DNA from: CAKZML01 sp963823435
GTDB taxonomy: Bacteria > Pseudomonadota > Gammaproteobacteria > Steroidobacterales > BM003
Assembly (NCBI GenBank): GCA_963823435.1
Contig: CAWGLN010000001.1
Span: forward strand, 434,001 to 498,000
DNA length: 64,000 bases
Direction: 5' to 3'
Positions 43,220 to 53,066 of the stretch are shown piece after piece; within the stretch, counting starts at the first letter, position 1, and every line of letters starts with the position of its first letter. The notes beneath the pieces were generated by a model. The model ran no database searches, was not told where the DNA came from, and saw nothing but the letters and a program-made list of their open reading frames with translations. A program made the position numbers and the translations under genes.

Positions 43220-45955
43220 TCAATCAAAATCGTAAACAAACTCCGACTCTTTGACACCTACATGCACCTTGGAGACCGGCCTGCCATCCATCATTCGCGT
43301 GAGCAGTTCCGCACTGATACTCGGAAGAACTGTATTCGTCAGTATCGCGTCGATCATGCGACCGCCGCTGTCCACGTCCGTACAGCGCGCCGCGATCAGC
43401 TTGATAACCTCATCGTCGTAGGTAAACGGCACGCCGTGGTGCTGTGTCACCCGCTTCGAAATCTTGCGCAACTGAATCTGCGAAATCGCGGTGATCATTT
43501 CGTCATTCAGCGGGAAGTACGGGATCGTGACCAGGCGTCCCAGCAAGGCCGGGGGGAAGATCTTGAGCAGGGGTTCTCTCAGGGCCTTGTTTATGCCCTC
43601 GGGTGACGGCATCAACTCGGGATCTTTGCACAGACCCATGATGAGATCGGTACCGGCATTTGTGGTCAGCAATATCAGCGTGTTCTTGAAATCGATGACC
43701 CGGCCTTCGCCGTCTTCCATCCAGCCCTTGTCAAACACCTGGAAGAATATTTCATGCACGTCCGGGTGAGCTTTCTCCACCTCATCCAGCAGCACGACAC
43801 TATAGGGGCGCCGGCGAACCGCTTCCGTCAGCACGCCACCCTCACCGTAGCCCACATAACCTGGAGGCGAACCTTTCAGGGTGGAGACAGTATGCGCTTC
43901 CTGGTATTCACTCATATTGATGGTGATAATGTTTTGCTCGCCGCCGTACAGGACTTCCGCCAGCGCGATCGCCGTTTCAGTCTTACCGACACCGGAGGTA
44001 CCGGCCAGCATGAACACACCTATGGGTTTACCCGGATTGTCCAGGCTCGCGCGGGAGGTCTGGATTCTTTTTGCGATAACCTCCAGCGCGTGATCCTGCC
44101 CAATGATGCGCTTTTTCAGGTGTTCGGTAAGATGCAGCACCGTCTCAATTTCGTCCTTCACCATGCGTCCGACGGGAATGCCGGTCCAGTCACCGACGAC
44201 CGATGCAACGGCCTGGGCATCCACGGTGGGAAGGATTAGCGGGTTTTCACCCTGCATGACTTTCAGCTCGTCCTGCAACACATTAAGTCGTGCCAGCAGG
44301 GCCTCTCGCTCTGCACGCATCCATCGCCGCCGGCGGGCAACTTCCTCGGCGACTTCCTCGACCTGCTTCTCGAGTTTGCTTTCGGTGCCCTCGACGACAC
44401 CGGTCTCGCCTCTTAGTTTCGCGCGGATTTCCAGAATCTCATCGACCAGGACTTTTTCACTGTCCCAACGGGCATGCAAAGTCTCATGTCGCTCCTGTTC
44501 GCCCTTGAGCTTTTCGGTGCAATTTGTCATGCGATCGCCGACATTGATACCCGCGGACGCTTCGTGTTCGATAATCGCTATTTCCCGTTCCAGCGCTTCA
44601 ATGCGCCGACGGCAATCTTCCACTTCCGCAGGCTCGGCGTGTTGACTGATTGCGACGCGTGCGCAGGCGGTGTCAATTAGACTGACGGACTTGTCCGGAA
44701 GCTGCCGGGCGGGGATATAGCGGTGGGACAACCTGACCGCCGCCTCCAGTGCCTCATCCAGCAATTGCACGCGATGATGTTTCTCCATGACCGAGGCCAT
44801 CGAGCGCATCATGAGTATCGCGCGCTCCTCACTGGGTTCCTCAATTTGCACCACCTGGAAGCGACGTGTCAGGGCAGGATCTTTTTCAATGTGCTTTTTA
44901 TATTCTGCCCAGGTTGTCGCGGCCACGGTTCTCAAGGTGCCTCGTGCCAGCGCGGGCTTCAGCAAATTCGCCGCGTCGCCGGTGCCAGCCGCACCACCTG
45001 CGCCGACCAGGGTGTGAGCCTCGTCGATGAACATGATGATGGGCTTTTCCGAGGCCTGGACCTCCTCGATAACCTGCTTCAGCCGATTCTCGAATTCACC
45101 TTTCATGCTGGCGCCTGCCTGCAACAGGCCGACATCCAGCGACCTGAGCGTGACGTTTTGCAGCGCCGGTGGCACGTCTCCCTTTGCCAGGCGATGGGCA
45201 AAGCCCTCAACTACCGCCGTCTTGCCCACGCCGGCTTCACCTGTAAGTATCGGGTTGTTCTGACGCCGACGCATCAGGATGTCGATCATCTGGCGAATTT
45301 CTTCGTCGCGGCCGACAATGGGATCGATCTCACCATTACGGGCACGCTCGGTCAGATCAACCGTAAACTGCGCCAGGGCCTCCTGCTTGCCCATCTGGGC
45401 AGGTGACATAGCGCCGCTGGCGGCTCCCGGGCCAACCCCGCCGCCGACATGGAATCCGTCATGGGCATGCATCGCGTTCTCGGGCGACTCACCAACAATT
45501 TCGTCAAATTGGTCGGTCAGGGTCTCGATCTTGAGCTTCGCAAATTCCTTTGAAATATTCAGCAGTGCATTCTTCAATCCACGTGTCTGCAGGATTCCCA
45601 CGACAAGGTAACCGGTTCTTACCTGCGCCTCACCGAACATGAGCGTCGACACTACCCAGCCTCGCTCCACGGCTTCCTCAATGTTGGCGGACAGGTCTGA
45701 AATGCTGGACGAACCACGCGGCAAGCGCTCAAGTGCATCGGTCAGATCCGCAACCAGTCTTGATGGCTCCACATTAAACTGGCGCGTAATGCGGTGCAGG
45801 TCGGAATCCTGCAATTGCAGAATCTGGTGAATCCAGTGAACGAGTTCAACATTGGGGTTGCCCTGCAATTTGCAAAAGACGGTGGCCGCCTCAATCGCCC
45901 TGTATCCCACCTGATTCAGTTTTCCAAATAAGGCTGCGCGGCTGATTTCCGCCAT
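43220..45955 (-). CDS. clpV: T6SS AAA+ ATPase ClpV (TssH)
   Basis: The 911-residue protein disassembles contracted TssB/C sheaths using ATP. It has a Clp N-terminal repeat domain (1-150), a first AAA+ domain with Walker A G-E-A-G-V-G-K-T (239-246) and I-M-F-I-D-E-A-H-T, the middle coiled-coil, and a second AAA+ domain with G-T-S-G-V-G-K-T and V-V-L-L-D-E-V-E-K-A-H. The Asn/Gly pore-loop region and the C-terminal H-V-G-V-K are typical of ClpV rather than ClpB. Intact. Last recognisable gene of the tssA-led block. Confidence 0.96.
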   Translation of the reverse strand: MAEISRAALFGKLNQVGYRAIEAATVFCKLQGNPNVELVHWIHQILQLQDSDLHRITRQFNVEPSRLVADLTDALERLPRGSSSISDLSANIEEAVERGWVVSTLMFGEAQVRTGYLVVGILQTRGLKNALLNISKEFAKLKIETLTDQFDEIVGESPENAMHAHDGFHVGGGVGPGAASGAMSPAQMGKQEALAQFTVDLTERARNGEIDPIVGRDEEIRQMIDILMRRRQNNPILTGEAGVGKTAVVEGFAHRLAKGDVPPALQNVTLRSLDVGLLQAGASMKGEFENRLKQVIEEVQASEKPIIMFIDEAHTLVGAGGAAGTGDAANLLKPALARGTLRTVAATTWAEYKKHIEKDPALTRRFQVVQIEEPSEERAILMMRSMASVMEKHHRVQLLDEALEAAVRLSHRYIPARQLPDKSVSLIDTACARVAISQHAEPAEVEDCRRRIEALEREIAIIEHEASAGINVGDRMTNCTEKLKGEQERHETLHARWDSEKVLVDEILEIRAKLRGETGVVEGTESKLEKQVEEVAEEVARRRRWMRAEREALLARLNVLQDELKVMQGENPLILPTVDAQAVASVVGDWTGIPVGRMVKDEIETVLHLTEHLKKRIIGQDHALEVIAKRIQTSRASLDNPGKPIGVFMLAGTSGVGKTETAIALAEVLYGGEQNIITINMSEYQEAHTVSTLKGSPPGYVGYGEGGVLTEAVRRRPYSVVLLDEVEKAHPDVHEIFFQVFDKGWMEDGEGRVIDFKNTLILLTTNAGTDLIMGLCKDPELMPSPEGINKALREPLLKIFPPALLGRLVTIPYFPLNDEMITAISQIQLRKISKRVTQHHGVPFTYDDEVIKLIAARCTDVDSGGRMIDAILTNTVLPSISAELLTRMMDGRPVSKVHVGVKESEFVYDFD

Positions 45956-45978
45956 GATCTTTCTCCTTGGCTATTCTT

Positions 45979-47034
45979 TTATTGGAGCCGCATTACACGG
46001 CATTCGTTTGTCATGTTCAGCGGGCTTAATACGACATCGTCGACAACAGCCCTGTCGCGCTGAGCGCCAATCCAACTGGTCCATCCCAGCTGTCCGGTCT
46101 TACCCAGGGTCACGCTAGGTACGTCTGCTCCCACTACCAGCATGCGCAGTTCCCAGTCCAACTCGTCGCCCACATAATTTCGAACCGTTGCACAGAGTAT
46201 CTCCAGTGACCTGCCTCCCGGCAAGAATCTCTTGAAATCAACTCCGCTCAAGGGGCCGCAGCGTATCTCGAATTTGTGCTGACTGCCCCACACCTTCTGA
46301 CCCAAAGTGGCCGTCATACCCAGACAGCCTGTATCCGGTGACCGGCCCAGCATGAGATGAGACTCGAGCGGCAGTTCCATCCACTCGCCAACATATTGCT
46401 CCACGTGCATAGGCACGCGAAATATTTCCTCCAGCATCGCCTGCAGACCACCGGCCGGCCGGGTTTGCAGAGACAGCCGTCCGCCCATGTACAGCTTGGC
46501 GTGATCTGAAAGGGCGTCGCGGTTTCGGAATGCATCCGGCGCAATACCAAACGTGGAACCCACGTAAGTTGCAAATCGGTCCTGCTCCGGCCTGTCCATG
46601 CCGACGGTCGGGCGGGCATCTGCCCAGCCCCGGTAAAACAGGGACATCATCCTGTGATGGAAGATATCAGCGAATGCGCGGAAGGTTGCGTCCTTGGACA
46701 GTCGCTCCCTGTCCCTGGCGTACTCAGTCAGGTGCAGTGGCAAGGGACCGTTGGGCCCGAACATCCCGAAAAAATACCCTGACAGGTAGTCAGCCTTACC
46801 CTCGGGTCCCGGCTTGAACGTCGCAAGCATCGACGGTGCAAACGCCAACGATGGTTCTTGTCCCAACCTGATTGGCTCACCTGAGGGGCGCAATGACGTG
46901 CCCAGCCGATTCATACCCGGGTTCGCGGCCTCGACCAGGCGCATGGCCTGGAAGAAGTTGAACTTGTACGGGGCCGCTTCCAGAGCCCGCGCGAGCTCTA
47001 CAGTCTCGGGCGTCGCCCGATGCGTGCCGGCCAT
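45979..47034 (-). CDS. tssG: T6SS baseplate subunit TssG
   Basis: A wedge component with TssF and TssE. The 351 residues show the TssG signature near the N-terminus (Y-K-F-N-F-F-Q-A-M-R-L-V-E), L-S-G-Y-F-F-G-M-F-G-P-N-G-P-L-P-L-H-L-T-E-Y, and G-W-T-S-W near the end. It overlaps the end of tssF by 37 bases, a normal arrangement for the pair. Intact. Confidence 0.95.
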   Translation of the reverse strand: MAGTHRATPETVELARALEAAPYKFNFFQAMRLVEAANPGMNRLGTSLRPSGEPIRLGQEPSLAFAPSMLATFKPGPEGKADYLSGYFFGMFGPNGPLPLHLTEYARDRERLSKDATFRAFADIFHHRMMSLFYRGWADARPTVGMDRPEQDRFATYVGSTFGIAPDAFRNRDALSDHAKLYMGGRLSLQTRPAGGLQAMLEEIFRVPMHVEQYVGEWMELPLESHLMLGRSPDTGCLGMTATLGQKVWGSQHKFEIRCGPLSGVDFKRFLPGGRSLEILCATVRNYVGDELDWELRMLVVGADVPSVTLGKTGQLGWTSWIGAQRDRAVVDDVVLSPLNMTNECRVMRLQ

Positions 47035-48875
47035 CTGCTTACCTCACCGCGATCAACAGTCCGCAGTACAGTTTCTGTAAATGAGTTCATGGATACGTAG
47101 CGGGCGAAAAACTCCTCAAGTACGGATCCGAGCAAAAATACACCGGTGCCCTCAAAGGCTCCGTCTTCACATTCAATGGCAATCTGCAAGCCCCTGCCAA
47201 AGGAAATCGGCCCGGTGGTAGGAAGACGCCGGGTAATGGGCTTGGAAGATATAGACTTGATGCCCTCGATTTGGCGCTGGGTCATGGCATCGTTGGCATC
47301 AGCATAAAGAGTCAATAACTCGCGTAACGCCGACGCGCCCTGGCCGTCACTGTCATCCACGAGAGACATATAGTTCAGCGAGAGGTGGCTTATCAGTCGC
47401 CAGGCGACGTCACTCTGCGCCAGCGACGGTCGTGGCCGGGTGGGTCCGGCGACACAACGGATAGACAAAACAGGGGCGCCGGACTCCAATGTGAAATCCG
47501 TATTACCTTTACCCACCATGATCTGCAACGGCAAATCCCGGTTGGTACATTGAGTATGCATAGCCAGCTGTTTTAGCCCCGATGAGTACGGCGCTTGTTC
47601 GGCATCCACCAGTGACAAATAAACTTCACTGCCCACATAGCTGGACCGTGAACTGCCCTGCCGTTGGCGGGACGACAGCATGTGAGGCTCTCTGGTCTGG
47701 ATAAAATACGCCATCCGCTCGTGGCGGATTCCGACATCCCTGCTGGAATAGAACGGTCGGAATTCAATTTCTTCTTCCGCGCTGTTGCCGTGACCTCGCA
47801 CCTCGGAAACCGAATACACCTCATAGTCAAGCGGACGCGTGCGATCCGGCATAACGTGGAAAGAGGGTTGCCCACGATCTACATGAATGCGGTCGGCTCT
47901 CTTGGAAAACAAATTTATCGCCGGCGTGCAATACAGGGCAAAGCAGTCAGAATCGACAGCCGACTCCATGCCGCTCACCTGCTTGTCGAGCAGAATAATA
48001 ATTTCCAGTTCGGTTCCCGAACATCGCCTGACCGCCTTTTGCAGTCCATGCAACTCTACAAACAGGTAGCGTTCGGGAAACGCGAAATATTCCTGCAGCA
48101 TCCGGTAGCCATTAAATGAGCGTCTTGTATAGGGCAGCAGCGCATTATCATTTGAAAATCCCAGGGAGCGGATATCCGATTTTGGCAGCTTTTCCTTCCA
48201 GGGATTCTTGCCGCCCTGGGGGCGAATTACAGCTCCTGTCGAATTGGCAAGCAATTGCTCGTAGATCTTCTTCGGCGCTTCGTCGGCGCCCTTGATGTAA
48301 ATCGGCAGCCTGTCCAGAGACAGTTCGTCAAAGGCAACGCCCGCAGTGGCTTTAAGCCGCAGGCGGATACCGGCCTTTACGCCCTGCAAATCCGTTACAC
48401 CAATATTTCCCAGCGCGCTGGCGCCCGAGAAATAGCGTGCCTCCGTCAATTCAACAGGCCACAAGGTGAGATCATGTGCGGTCGTATAGGTGCAGGCTGT
48501 TTGCTCGCCCTTGGCCAGGCTGCTGTTGGCGGTAGATCCCCTGGGAATCTTGAATCCGCTCGCAAGTCCACCCTCACGCAAGTCCGGATTGAACTGAAGG
48601 ACGGCCATCGAAGGCGTCGGCGCAAGGTAATGGGGATAGATAAGTTCGAAAAGATGCTGGGTAAAAGTCGGAAACTCTGCATCGACCTTCAACTGAACCC
48701 TGGCGGCCAGGAAAGCAAAAGCCTCTAGCAGGCGCTCCACATAAGGATCGGCACAGTCGATTCCGTCCATACCCAGGCGACCGGCAACCTTCGGGAATTC
48801 CCTGGCGAATTCACCGCCCATTTCCCGCACATGCTGGAGTTCCTGGTTGTAATACTTGAGCAGACGGGGATCCAA
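46998..48875 (-). CDS. tssF: T6SS baseplate subunit TssF
   Basis: The 625-residue wedge protein starts at TTG 48875. The start is fixed by the family N-terminus M-D-P-R-L-L-K-Y-Y-N-Q-E-L and by GAGG seven bases upstream. A-R-E-F-P-K-V-A-G-R-L and D-P-Y-V-E-R-L-L-E-A-F-A-F are characteristic. It forms the bulk of the baseplate wedge with TssG. It begins 11 bases after the tssE stop and is intact. Confidence 0.95.
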   Translation of the reverse strand: MDPRLLKYYNQELQHVREMGGEFAREFPKVAGRLGMDGIDCADPYVERLLEAFAFLAARVQLKVDAEFPTFTQHLFELIYPHYLAPTPSMAVLQFNPDLREGGLASGFKIPRGSTANSSLAKGEQTACTYTTAHDLTLWPVELTEARYFSGASALGNIGVTDLQGVKAGIRLRLKATAGVAFDELSLDRLPIYIKGADEAPKKIYEQLLANSTGAVIRPQGGKNPWKEKLPKSDIRSLGFSNDNALLPYTRRSFNGYRMLQEYFAFPERYLFVELHGLQKAVRRCSGTELEIIILLDKQVSGMESAVDSDCFALYCTPAINLFSKRADRIHVDRGQPSFHVMPDRTRPLDYEVYSVSEVRGHGNSAEEEIEFRPFYSSRDVGIRHERMAYFIQTREPHMLSSRQRQGSSRSSYVGSEVYLSLVDAEQAPYSSGLKQLAMHTQCTNRDLPLQIMVGKGNTDFTLESGAPVLSIRCVAGPTRPRPSLAQSDVAWRLISHLSLNYMSLVDDSDGQGASALRELLTLYADANDAMTQRQIEGIKSISSKPITRRLPTTGPISFGRGLQIAIECEDGAFEGTGVFLLGSVLEEFFARYVSMNSFTETVLRTVDRGEVSRWPARIGRRPRL

Positions 48876-48886
48876 GACGTGCCTCG

Positions 48887-49390
48887 CTAATTGCCGGACT
48901 CGGAGACCGAAACGCTACCGGTATCCAAATCCAGGTCCGTACTAAGGTACAGGGCTATCGGCAGGGGCTGCGCCCACAATTGTCCTTCAATCTTGAAGGT
49001 GACCGATTTGATGCTCATTTTCTGCTTGTCAGTCTCGACTTTGACCTTGAGAGACTTTTCAAGGATGCGTGGTTCAAAATTTATGATCGCCTGGCGAATC
49101 TCGCGTTCCATCGCCGGTATATTTTTAGCCGAAACGGTAACGCCGGCCAAATCGGAGACACCGTAATTGATTACGGAAGTCTCTACCTGCGGGTATTCCG
49201 TCAAGTCATCAGTGGTCGCAAGATTCCCTGAATTCAGCAGCCACGCAAGATCGCGCAGCACACTACGTCTCAACCTGTTGAGAGACAATACACGCTGAGC
49301 ACGTGACTCGACCTTCGACTCCGGTTCATTGTCCGTGAGCCGGTCAAGCAAGGATGGCTGCAGGCGTTCTTCTAAACTGAGTTCAGCCAC
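48887..49390 (-). CDS. tssE: T6SS baseplate subunit TssE (gp25-like)
   Basis: This 167-residue homologue of phage T4 gp25 has V-L-R-D-L-A-W-L-L-N-S-G-N and a long segment ending A-I-I-N-F-E-P-R-I, both conserved in the gp25 lysozyme-like family. It joins the sheath to the baseplate. The start is GTG 49390, preceded by a G-rich ribosome site, 13 bases after the repaired tagJ stop. Confidence 0.93.
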   Translation of the reverse strand: MAELSLEERLQPSLLDRLTDNEPESKVESRAQRVLSLNRLRRSVLRDLAWLLNSGNLATTDDLTEYPQVETSVINYGVSDLAGVTVSAKNIPAMEREIRQAIINFEPRILEKSLKVKVETDKQKMSIKSVTFKIEGQLWAQPLPIALYLSTDLDLDTGSVSVSESGN

Positions 49391-49403
49391 ACCTCACCCC
49401 AGC

Positions 49404-50217
49404 TCAGCTTTCATCAACGGGTTCCGGCGGGAGATCAAACCGAATCTCGCGAACTTCCAGTAATGGATAGTCGTTCTGATCGGTTGCAAACAAGCGTTGC
49501 CCCAAACCCGTAAATGTATCTTCAGACCTGTTCCTCCCAGTCCGTGCGGCGGGCCAGTACGGTGGCCGCATCAGCGCTGCTCTGGCTGCCGGGATAGCGA
49601 ACCGGAATCAGACCAATCGCCTGGCCGCCGTTGGCCCAGGAAAAATGACCCGGTATCCACACGAGATCCCGCAAATCCTCTGGTGGATCGATATCAATAG
49701 CGGCAATCCTGTTCATGGGAATCCAGTAATACTTGCCGTTAACGACCGCCTCAATAAATGGCCCGATTCGGGAATCCGCATCTGCCAGCCATTCAAATGG
49801 CTCACTATTAATCGTTCCCGAAATCGTGGGTGCGGATTCATAGGCCTGATCACGAAGATTCGAGGCCTGGGTGTACTTTCCCTGCGCCGCCAACTTCACG
49901 GCTTCCAGCGCCAGCGCAATCCATTGCTCGGGATCTCCAAACACCAGCGGCGAGCGCTCTCCTGCAAACACCTTTTCGCGAAGTGCTTCGCAGACCAGGG
50001 CTTCACGGTAAGTCTGCACCATCGGCAAAGCCGACGAATCCAGTTCGCCCGCAAGATTCAACTGATTAAGGGCACGCTCCCAGTCTCCCATGACAGAGAG
50101 CAACTGAAACAAAAACGTCCTGTTTTCAGCTTTGGACGGATCTTCCCTGACAGCATTCTTGACAGCCAGCAAGGCTGACGCGAGATCACCGTCTTTGAGA
50201 TAGTCCTGTGGCAGCAT
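49404..50217 (-). CDS. tagJ: T6SS accessory protein TagJ/ImpE-type (C-terminus frameshifted)
   Basis: The start is ATG 50217 (M-L-P-Q-D-Y-L-K-D-G-D-L-A-S-A-L) with GAGG seven bases upstream. An upstream ATG at 50313 would add unrelated residues. TPR-like helices (1-110) precede the ImpE domain (W-I-P-M-N-R-I-A-A-I-D-I-D-P-P and V-W-I-P). The ORF stops at 49522 (E-E-Q-V-stop), but one extra C near 49524-49528 explains this. The next frame reads F-T-G-L-G-Q-R-L-F-A and Y-P-L-L-E-V-R-E-I-R-F, the family C-terminus, to a stop at 49404. Family members bind the TssB N-terminus and assist ClpV recruitment. Confidence 0.88.
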
Positions 50218-50368
50218 GTTCAACCTCGCGTTCGTAAACTTGCCTGCGGCATGCAAAAACTGGCTGACCTGAAATCCAGCGCAGAGTACCCGCGCGACCG
50301 ACATTCCTGTCAATCGCGCGGGCTCCCTATGGCAATAGAACTGAATATCCTGGAACTAGACCCTGAAA

Positions 50369-50855
50369 TCAGATCTGATCATTTCCGGAAATATTCCACT
50401 TGAATGACTTCGCAGCTCCGAGACTACCGTCGGGCTTCTGCTCTTTGTAGTCATAGTAGATTTCCGCAAAATTCAGCGTGATATTTTCCGTAAGCCTGTC
50501 CTCGCCGCCACTACCACCCGTGCTTACGCTGGTAACGAGCAGCTTCTTCAGCTTGATGACCATGTACTCCATGGGAGTCTTACCGGCCTTGCGGATGGTA
50601 AGAGTCGCATCAGTAGAAATGATCACCATTTGCACAATACAGCGCCAAAATGGGGCTGGAAACATCCACCCATTTCGTAATCGAAATGTCCTGAAAGTTA
50701 GCCTTGCCGGAACCGCCGCCACCACCGGTGTGAAACGAACCAGAATTGCTCAGGCCCCAACTCCAGGCAAGAACATCAATTTCGCCCTTATGTTTTTTGT
50801 CTTGAGATTCGCCCTGAATCTCACCTTTGATGTCCAAAAACATATCTAATGCCAT
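50369..50855 (-). CDS. hcp: T6SS tube protein Hcp (TssD), with an internal frameshift
   Basis: Hcp hexamers form the inner tube. The N-terminal half (M-A-L-D-M-F-L-D-I-K-G then D-V-L-A-W-S-W-G-L-S) is in the frame from ATG 50855 (AGGAGA upstream) and reaches an early stop after G-D-H-F-Y. One extra base near 50612-50617 separates it from the C-terminal half, which reads A-T-L-T-I-R-K-A-G and T-S-V-S-T-G-G-S-G-G-E-D-R-L-T-E-N, both hallmark Hcp strings. Repaired length is about 162 residues, normal for the family. The conservation on both sides of the break argues for a sequencing error. Confidence 0.93.
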
Positions 50856-50911
50856 TTTCTTCTCCTAGGCTTTATTATCGTTTAACTTTCTTCTTGGCTT
50901 TCGCAGCCCGA

Positions 50912-51328
50912 TCAGGCGGCCTTCTCCGACGGCAGCTTCGATACCAGTCTCAGGGAAACAGTAAGCCCTTCGAGCTGATAATGCGGCCTCAGGAAAAATT
51001 TCGAGGTGTAGTAGCCCGGATTCCCTTCAACTTCTTCCACAATAACCTCTGCAGCAGACAGCGGTTTGCGCGATTTCTCGTCCTCACTTGAATGGGCCGG
51101 GTCACCATCAACGTACTGCAATACCCAATCCTGCAGCCAGCGCTGCATGTCCGACCTTTCCTTAAATGATCCAATCTTGTCTCGTACAATGCACTTCAGA
51201 TAGTGCGCAAAACGACAACTGGCGAAAAGATAGGGCAAGCGGGCCGCAAGGGCAGCGTTGGCGCTTGCGTCCGGATCATCGTATTCAGCCGGCTTGTGCA
51301 GAGGACTGCGCGCCAATAAATGCAGCAA
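50912..51328 (-). CDS. tssC: TssC sheath large subunit, C-terminal part (frameshifted)
   Basis: Reads L-H-K-P-A-E-Y-D-D-P-D, then L-P-Y-L-F-A-S-C-R-F-A-H-Y-L-K and G-Y-Y-T-S-K-F-F-L-R-P-H-Y-Q-L-E, the conserved C-terminal part of TssC that builds the sheath handshake and helps ClpV recognition. It directly continues the ORF at 51285-52412 once one extra T (coding strand) near 51297-51303 is removed. The ATG at 51328 has no significance. Confidence 0.92.
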   Translation of the reverse strand: MLHLLARSPLHKPAEYDDPDASANAALAARLPYLFASCRFAHYLKCIVRDKIGSFKERSDMQRWLQDWVLQYVDGDPAHSSEDEKSRKPLSAAEVIVEEVEGNPGYYTSKFFLRPHYQLEGLTVSLRLVSKLPSEKAA

Positions 51329-52412
51329 CGTCCGAGTTCTTCCGGTGAATAAGCGGCATCAAACCACTGCCCGCCAGTTCCGCCTCGCGACGGTCACTGA
51401 TCGCGATCTCGGTGGGGCACTTCATGTCCACACCGCCATCATCAGAGGGGAAGGTGTGTACCGGGAGATTCTCGACAGCCCCGCCTGACTCTACGCCTCT
51501 TATGCGTGAGCACCAGCCAAAAGCCTTGAAAGACTGATTGATGTTGGTCGCCATCGCATAGGCCGAATTGGCCCATACGTATTTGGTGGAATCAGCGCCT
51601 TCTGTCTCTTCCTCGAAATCGAACTCCTCAACCGGATCGCTCTTCGCGCCATAAGGTTGACGGGCCAGGAATCTCGGCATCGCCAACCCGAGGTACTTGG
51701 CGTCTTCCGAGTCACGCAGCGACCGCCATGCGGCGTATTCCGGTGTCGAGAAAATCTTGGCCAGGTCCCGTGGATTTGACAGCTCCTGCCAGGAGTCCAT
51801 GCCCATGAGAGCAGAATCCGCTCCCGTGATAAATGGGGCATGGGCGGCACCGGCTATCTGCGCCATACCGGCCAGGATTTCTACATCGGGCGGACTGTGG
51901 TCGAAATGATAGTCGCCTACCAGGCAGCCAAACGGCTCGCCACCAAGCTGACCAAATTCTTCTTCGTAGATTTTCTTGAACAGCGGGCTTTGATCCCAGG
52001 CGGTACCCTTGTATTTTTTAAGTGTCTTGCCCAGTTCCTTTTTCGAAATATTCAGAACCCGGATCTTCAGCTGCTCGTCAGTTTCCGAGTTATTCACCAG
52101 GTGATGCAATCCACGCCAGGCCCCTTCCAGCTTGCGGAAGTCCTCGTGATGCATGATGGCATTGATCTGATCGGTAAGTTTCGCGTCAATCTCGGCGATG
52201 ATCGCGGTGATCGTCCCGACCACGTCGTCCCCAAGCAGCACTTCACCCTCAAGAACCTGCTCCGCCAGGGTTGAAACTGCCGAAGCAACTTCTTCCCGTG
52301 CGCGGTCGGACTTCGGCTTGAATTCTTTCTGCAACAGGCTGGCGAAATCGCCTTCCGGGGCTGTTTCTACCTGTGCTGCTGCCTGTTTCGATTCATCTTT
52401 TGCTTTTGCCAT
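51285..52412 (-). CDS. tssC: TssC sheath large subunit, N-terminal part
   Basis: I start at ATG 52412 (M-A-K-A-K-D-E-S-K), supported by GAGGGT eight bases upstream and by its position four bases after the tssB stop. TssC motifs include L-R-K-like F-R-K-L-E-G-A-W-R-G-L-H-H-L-V, F-G-C-L-V-G-D-Y and P-R-F-L-A-R-Q-P-Y-G. Reading ends at G-A-Q-S-S-A-Q-A-G because of the frameshift. With TssB it forms the contractile sheath. The repaired protein is about 500 residues. Confidence 0.94.
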   Translation of the reverse strand: MAKAKDESKQAAAQVETAPEGDFASLLQKEFKPKSDRAREEVASAVSTLAEQVLEGEVLLGDDVVGTITAIIAEIDAKLTDQINAIMHHEDFRKLEGAWRGLHHLVNNSETDEQLKIRVLNISKKELGKTLKKYKGTAWDQSPLFKKIYEEEFGQLGGEPFGCLVGDYHFDHSPPDVEILAGMAQIAGAAHAPFITGADSALMGMDSWQELSNPRDLAKIFSTPEYAAWRSLRDSEDAKYLGLAMPRFLARQPYGAKSDPVEEFDFEEETEGADSTKYVWANSAYAMATNINQSFKAFGWCSRIRGVESGGAVENLPVHTFPSDDGGVDMKCPTEIAISDRREAELAGSGLMPLIHRKNSDVAAFIGAQSSAQAG

Positions 52413-52416
52413 GGCG

Positions 52417-52941
52417 TTAACCCTCACTCTCTGATTTATCTCCGCCATCGGCCTTTGGCGCCGATACCAGGGTCTGTAACAAGGTGGGATCAGCCAGCGC
52501 CTTGGCGATCAAGTCTTCCGCTCCGGCCTTGCCATCCATATAGGTGATCAGGTTCGAGAGCTGGGTCCTGGCCTGAAGCAATTTGCTTAGCGAGCTGACT
52601 TTTCTTGCCACGGCTGCAGGTGAAAAATCGTCCATGCTTTCAAAGGTAATATCTACGCTGAGATTCCCCTCACCGGTCAGGGTGTTTGGAACGGCAAACG
52701 CGACCCTTGGGTTCTGCGCCTTCAGCCTGTTGTCAAAATTATCGACATCAATCTCCAGCATCTTGCGGTCACCCACCTGAGGCAGGGCCTCGGCAGGTTT
52801 TCCCGAGAGATCCGCCATTACGCCCATGACGAATGGAATCTGTACCTTTTTTTCCGCACCGTAGACCTCAACGTCGTACTCGATTTGCACCCTGGGTGCT
52901 CGATTACGGGCGATAAATTTTTGACTGCTTTTCTTAGCCAC
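52417..52941 (-). CDS. tssB: T6SS sheath small subunit TssB (VipA)
   Basis: The 174 residues carry the TssB core: R-A-P-R-V-Q-I-E-Y-D-V, I-P-F-V-M-G-V-M-A-D-L-S-G, F-E-S-M-D-D-F-S-P and L-S-N-L-I-T-Y-M-D-G-K. The start is GTG 52941 with AAAAGGGGAG upstream. It partners TssC, and the acidic C-terminal tail is a family feature. Intact, unlike tssC. Confidence 0.95.
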   Translation of the reverse strand: MAKKSSQKFIARNRAPRVQIEYDVEVYGAEKKVQIPFVMGVMADLSGKPAEALPQVGDRKMLEIDVDNFDNRLKAQNPRVAFAVPNTLTGEGNLSVDITFESMDDFSPAAVARKVSSLSKLLQARTQLSNLITYMDGKAGAEDLIAKALADPTLLQTLVSAPKADGGDKSESEG

Positions 52942-53066
52942 GAAAACTCCCCTTTTGATAATGTTCGCGCCAGCGCCTGCTTACCAGAACCTGGTCGCGC
53001 TTCAGCGATGCGTGTGTACGACTACTCCAAATCCCTTATCTAGTCCTGCCATCCATGACCGTTTTG

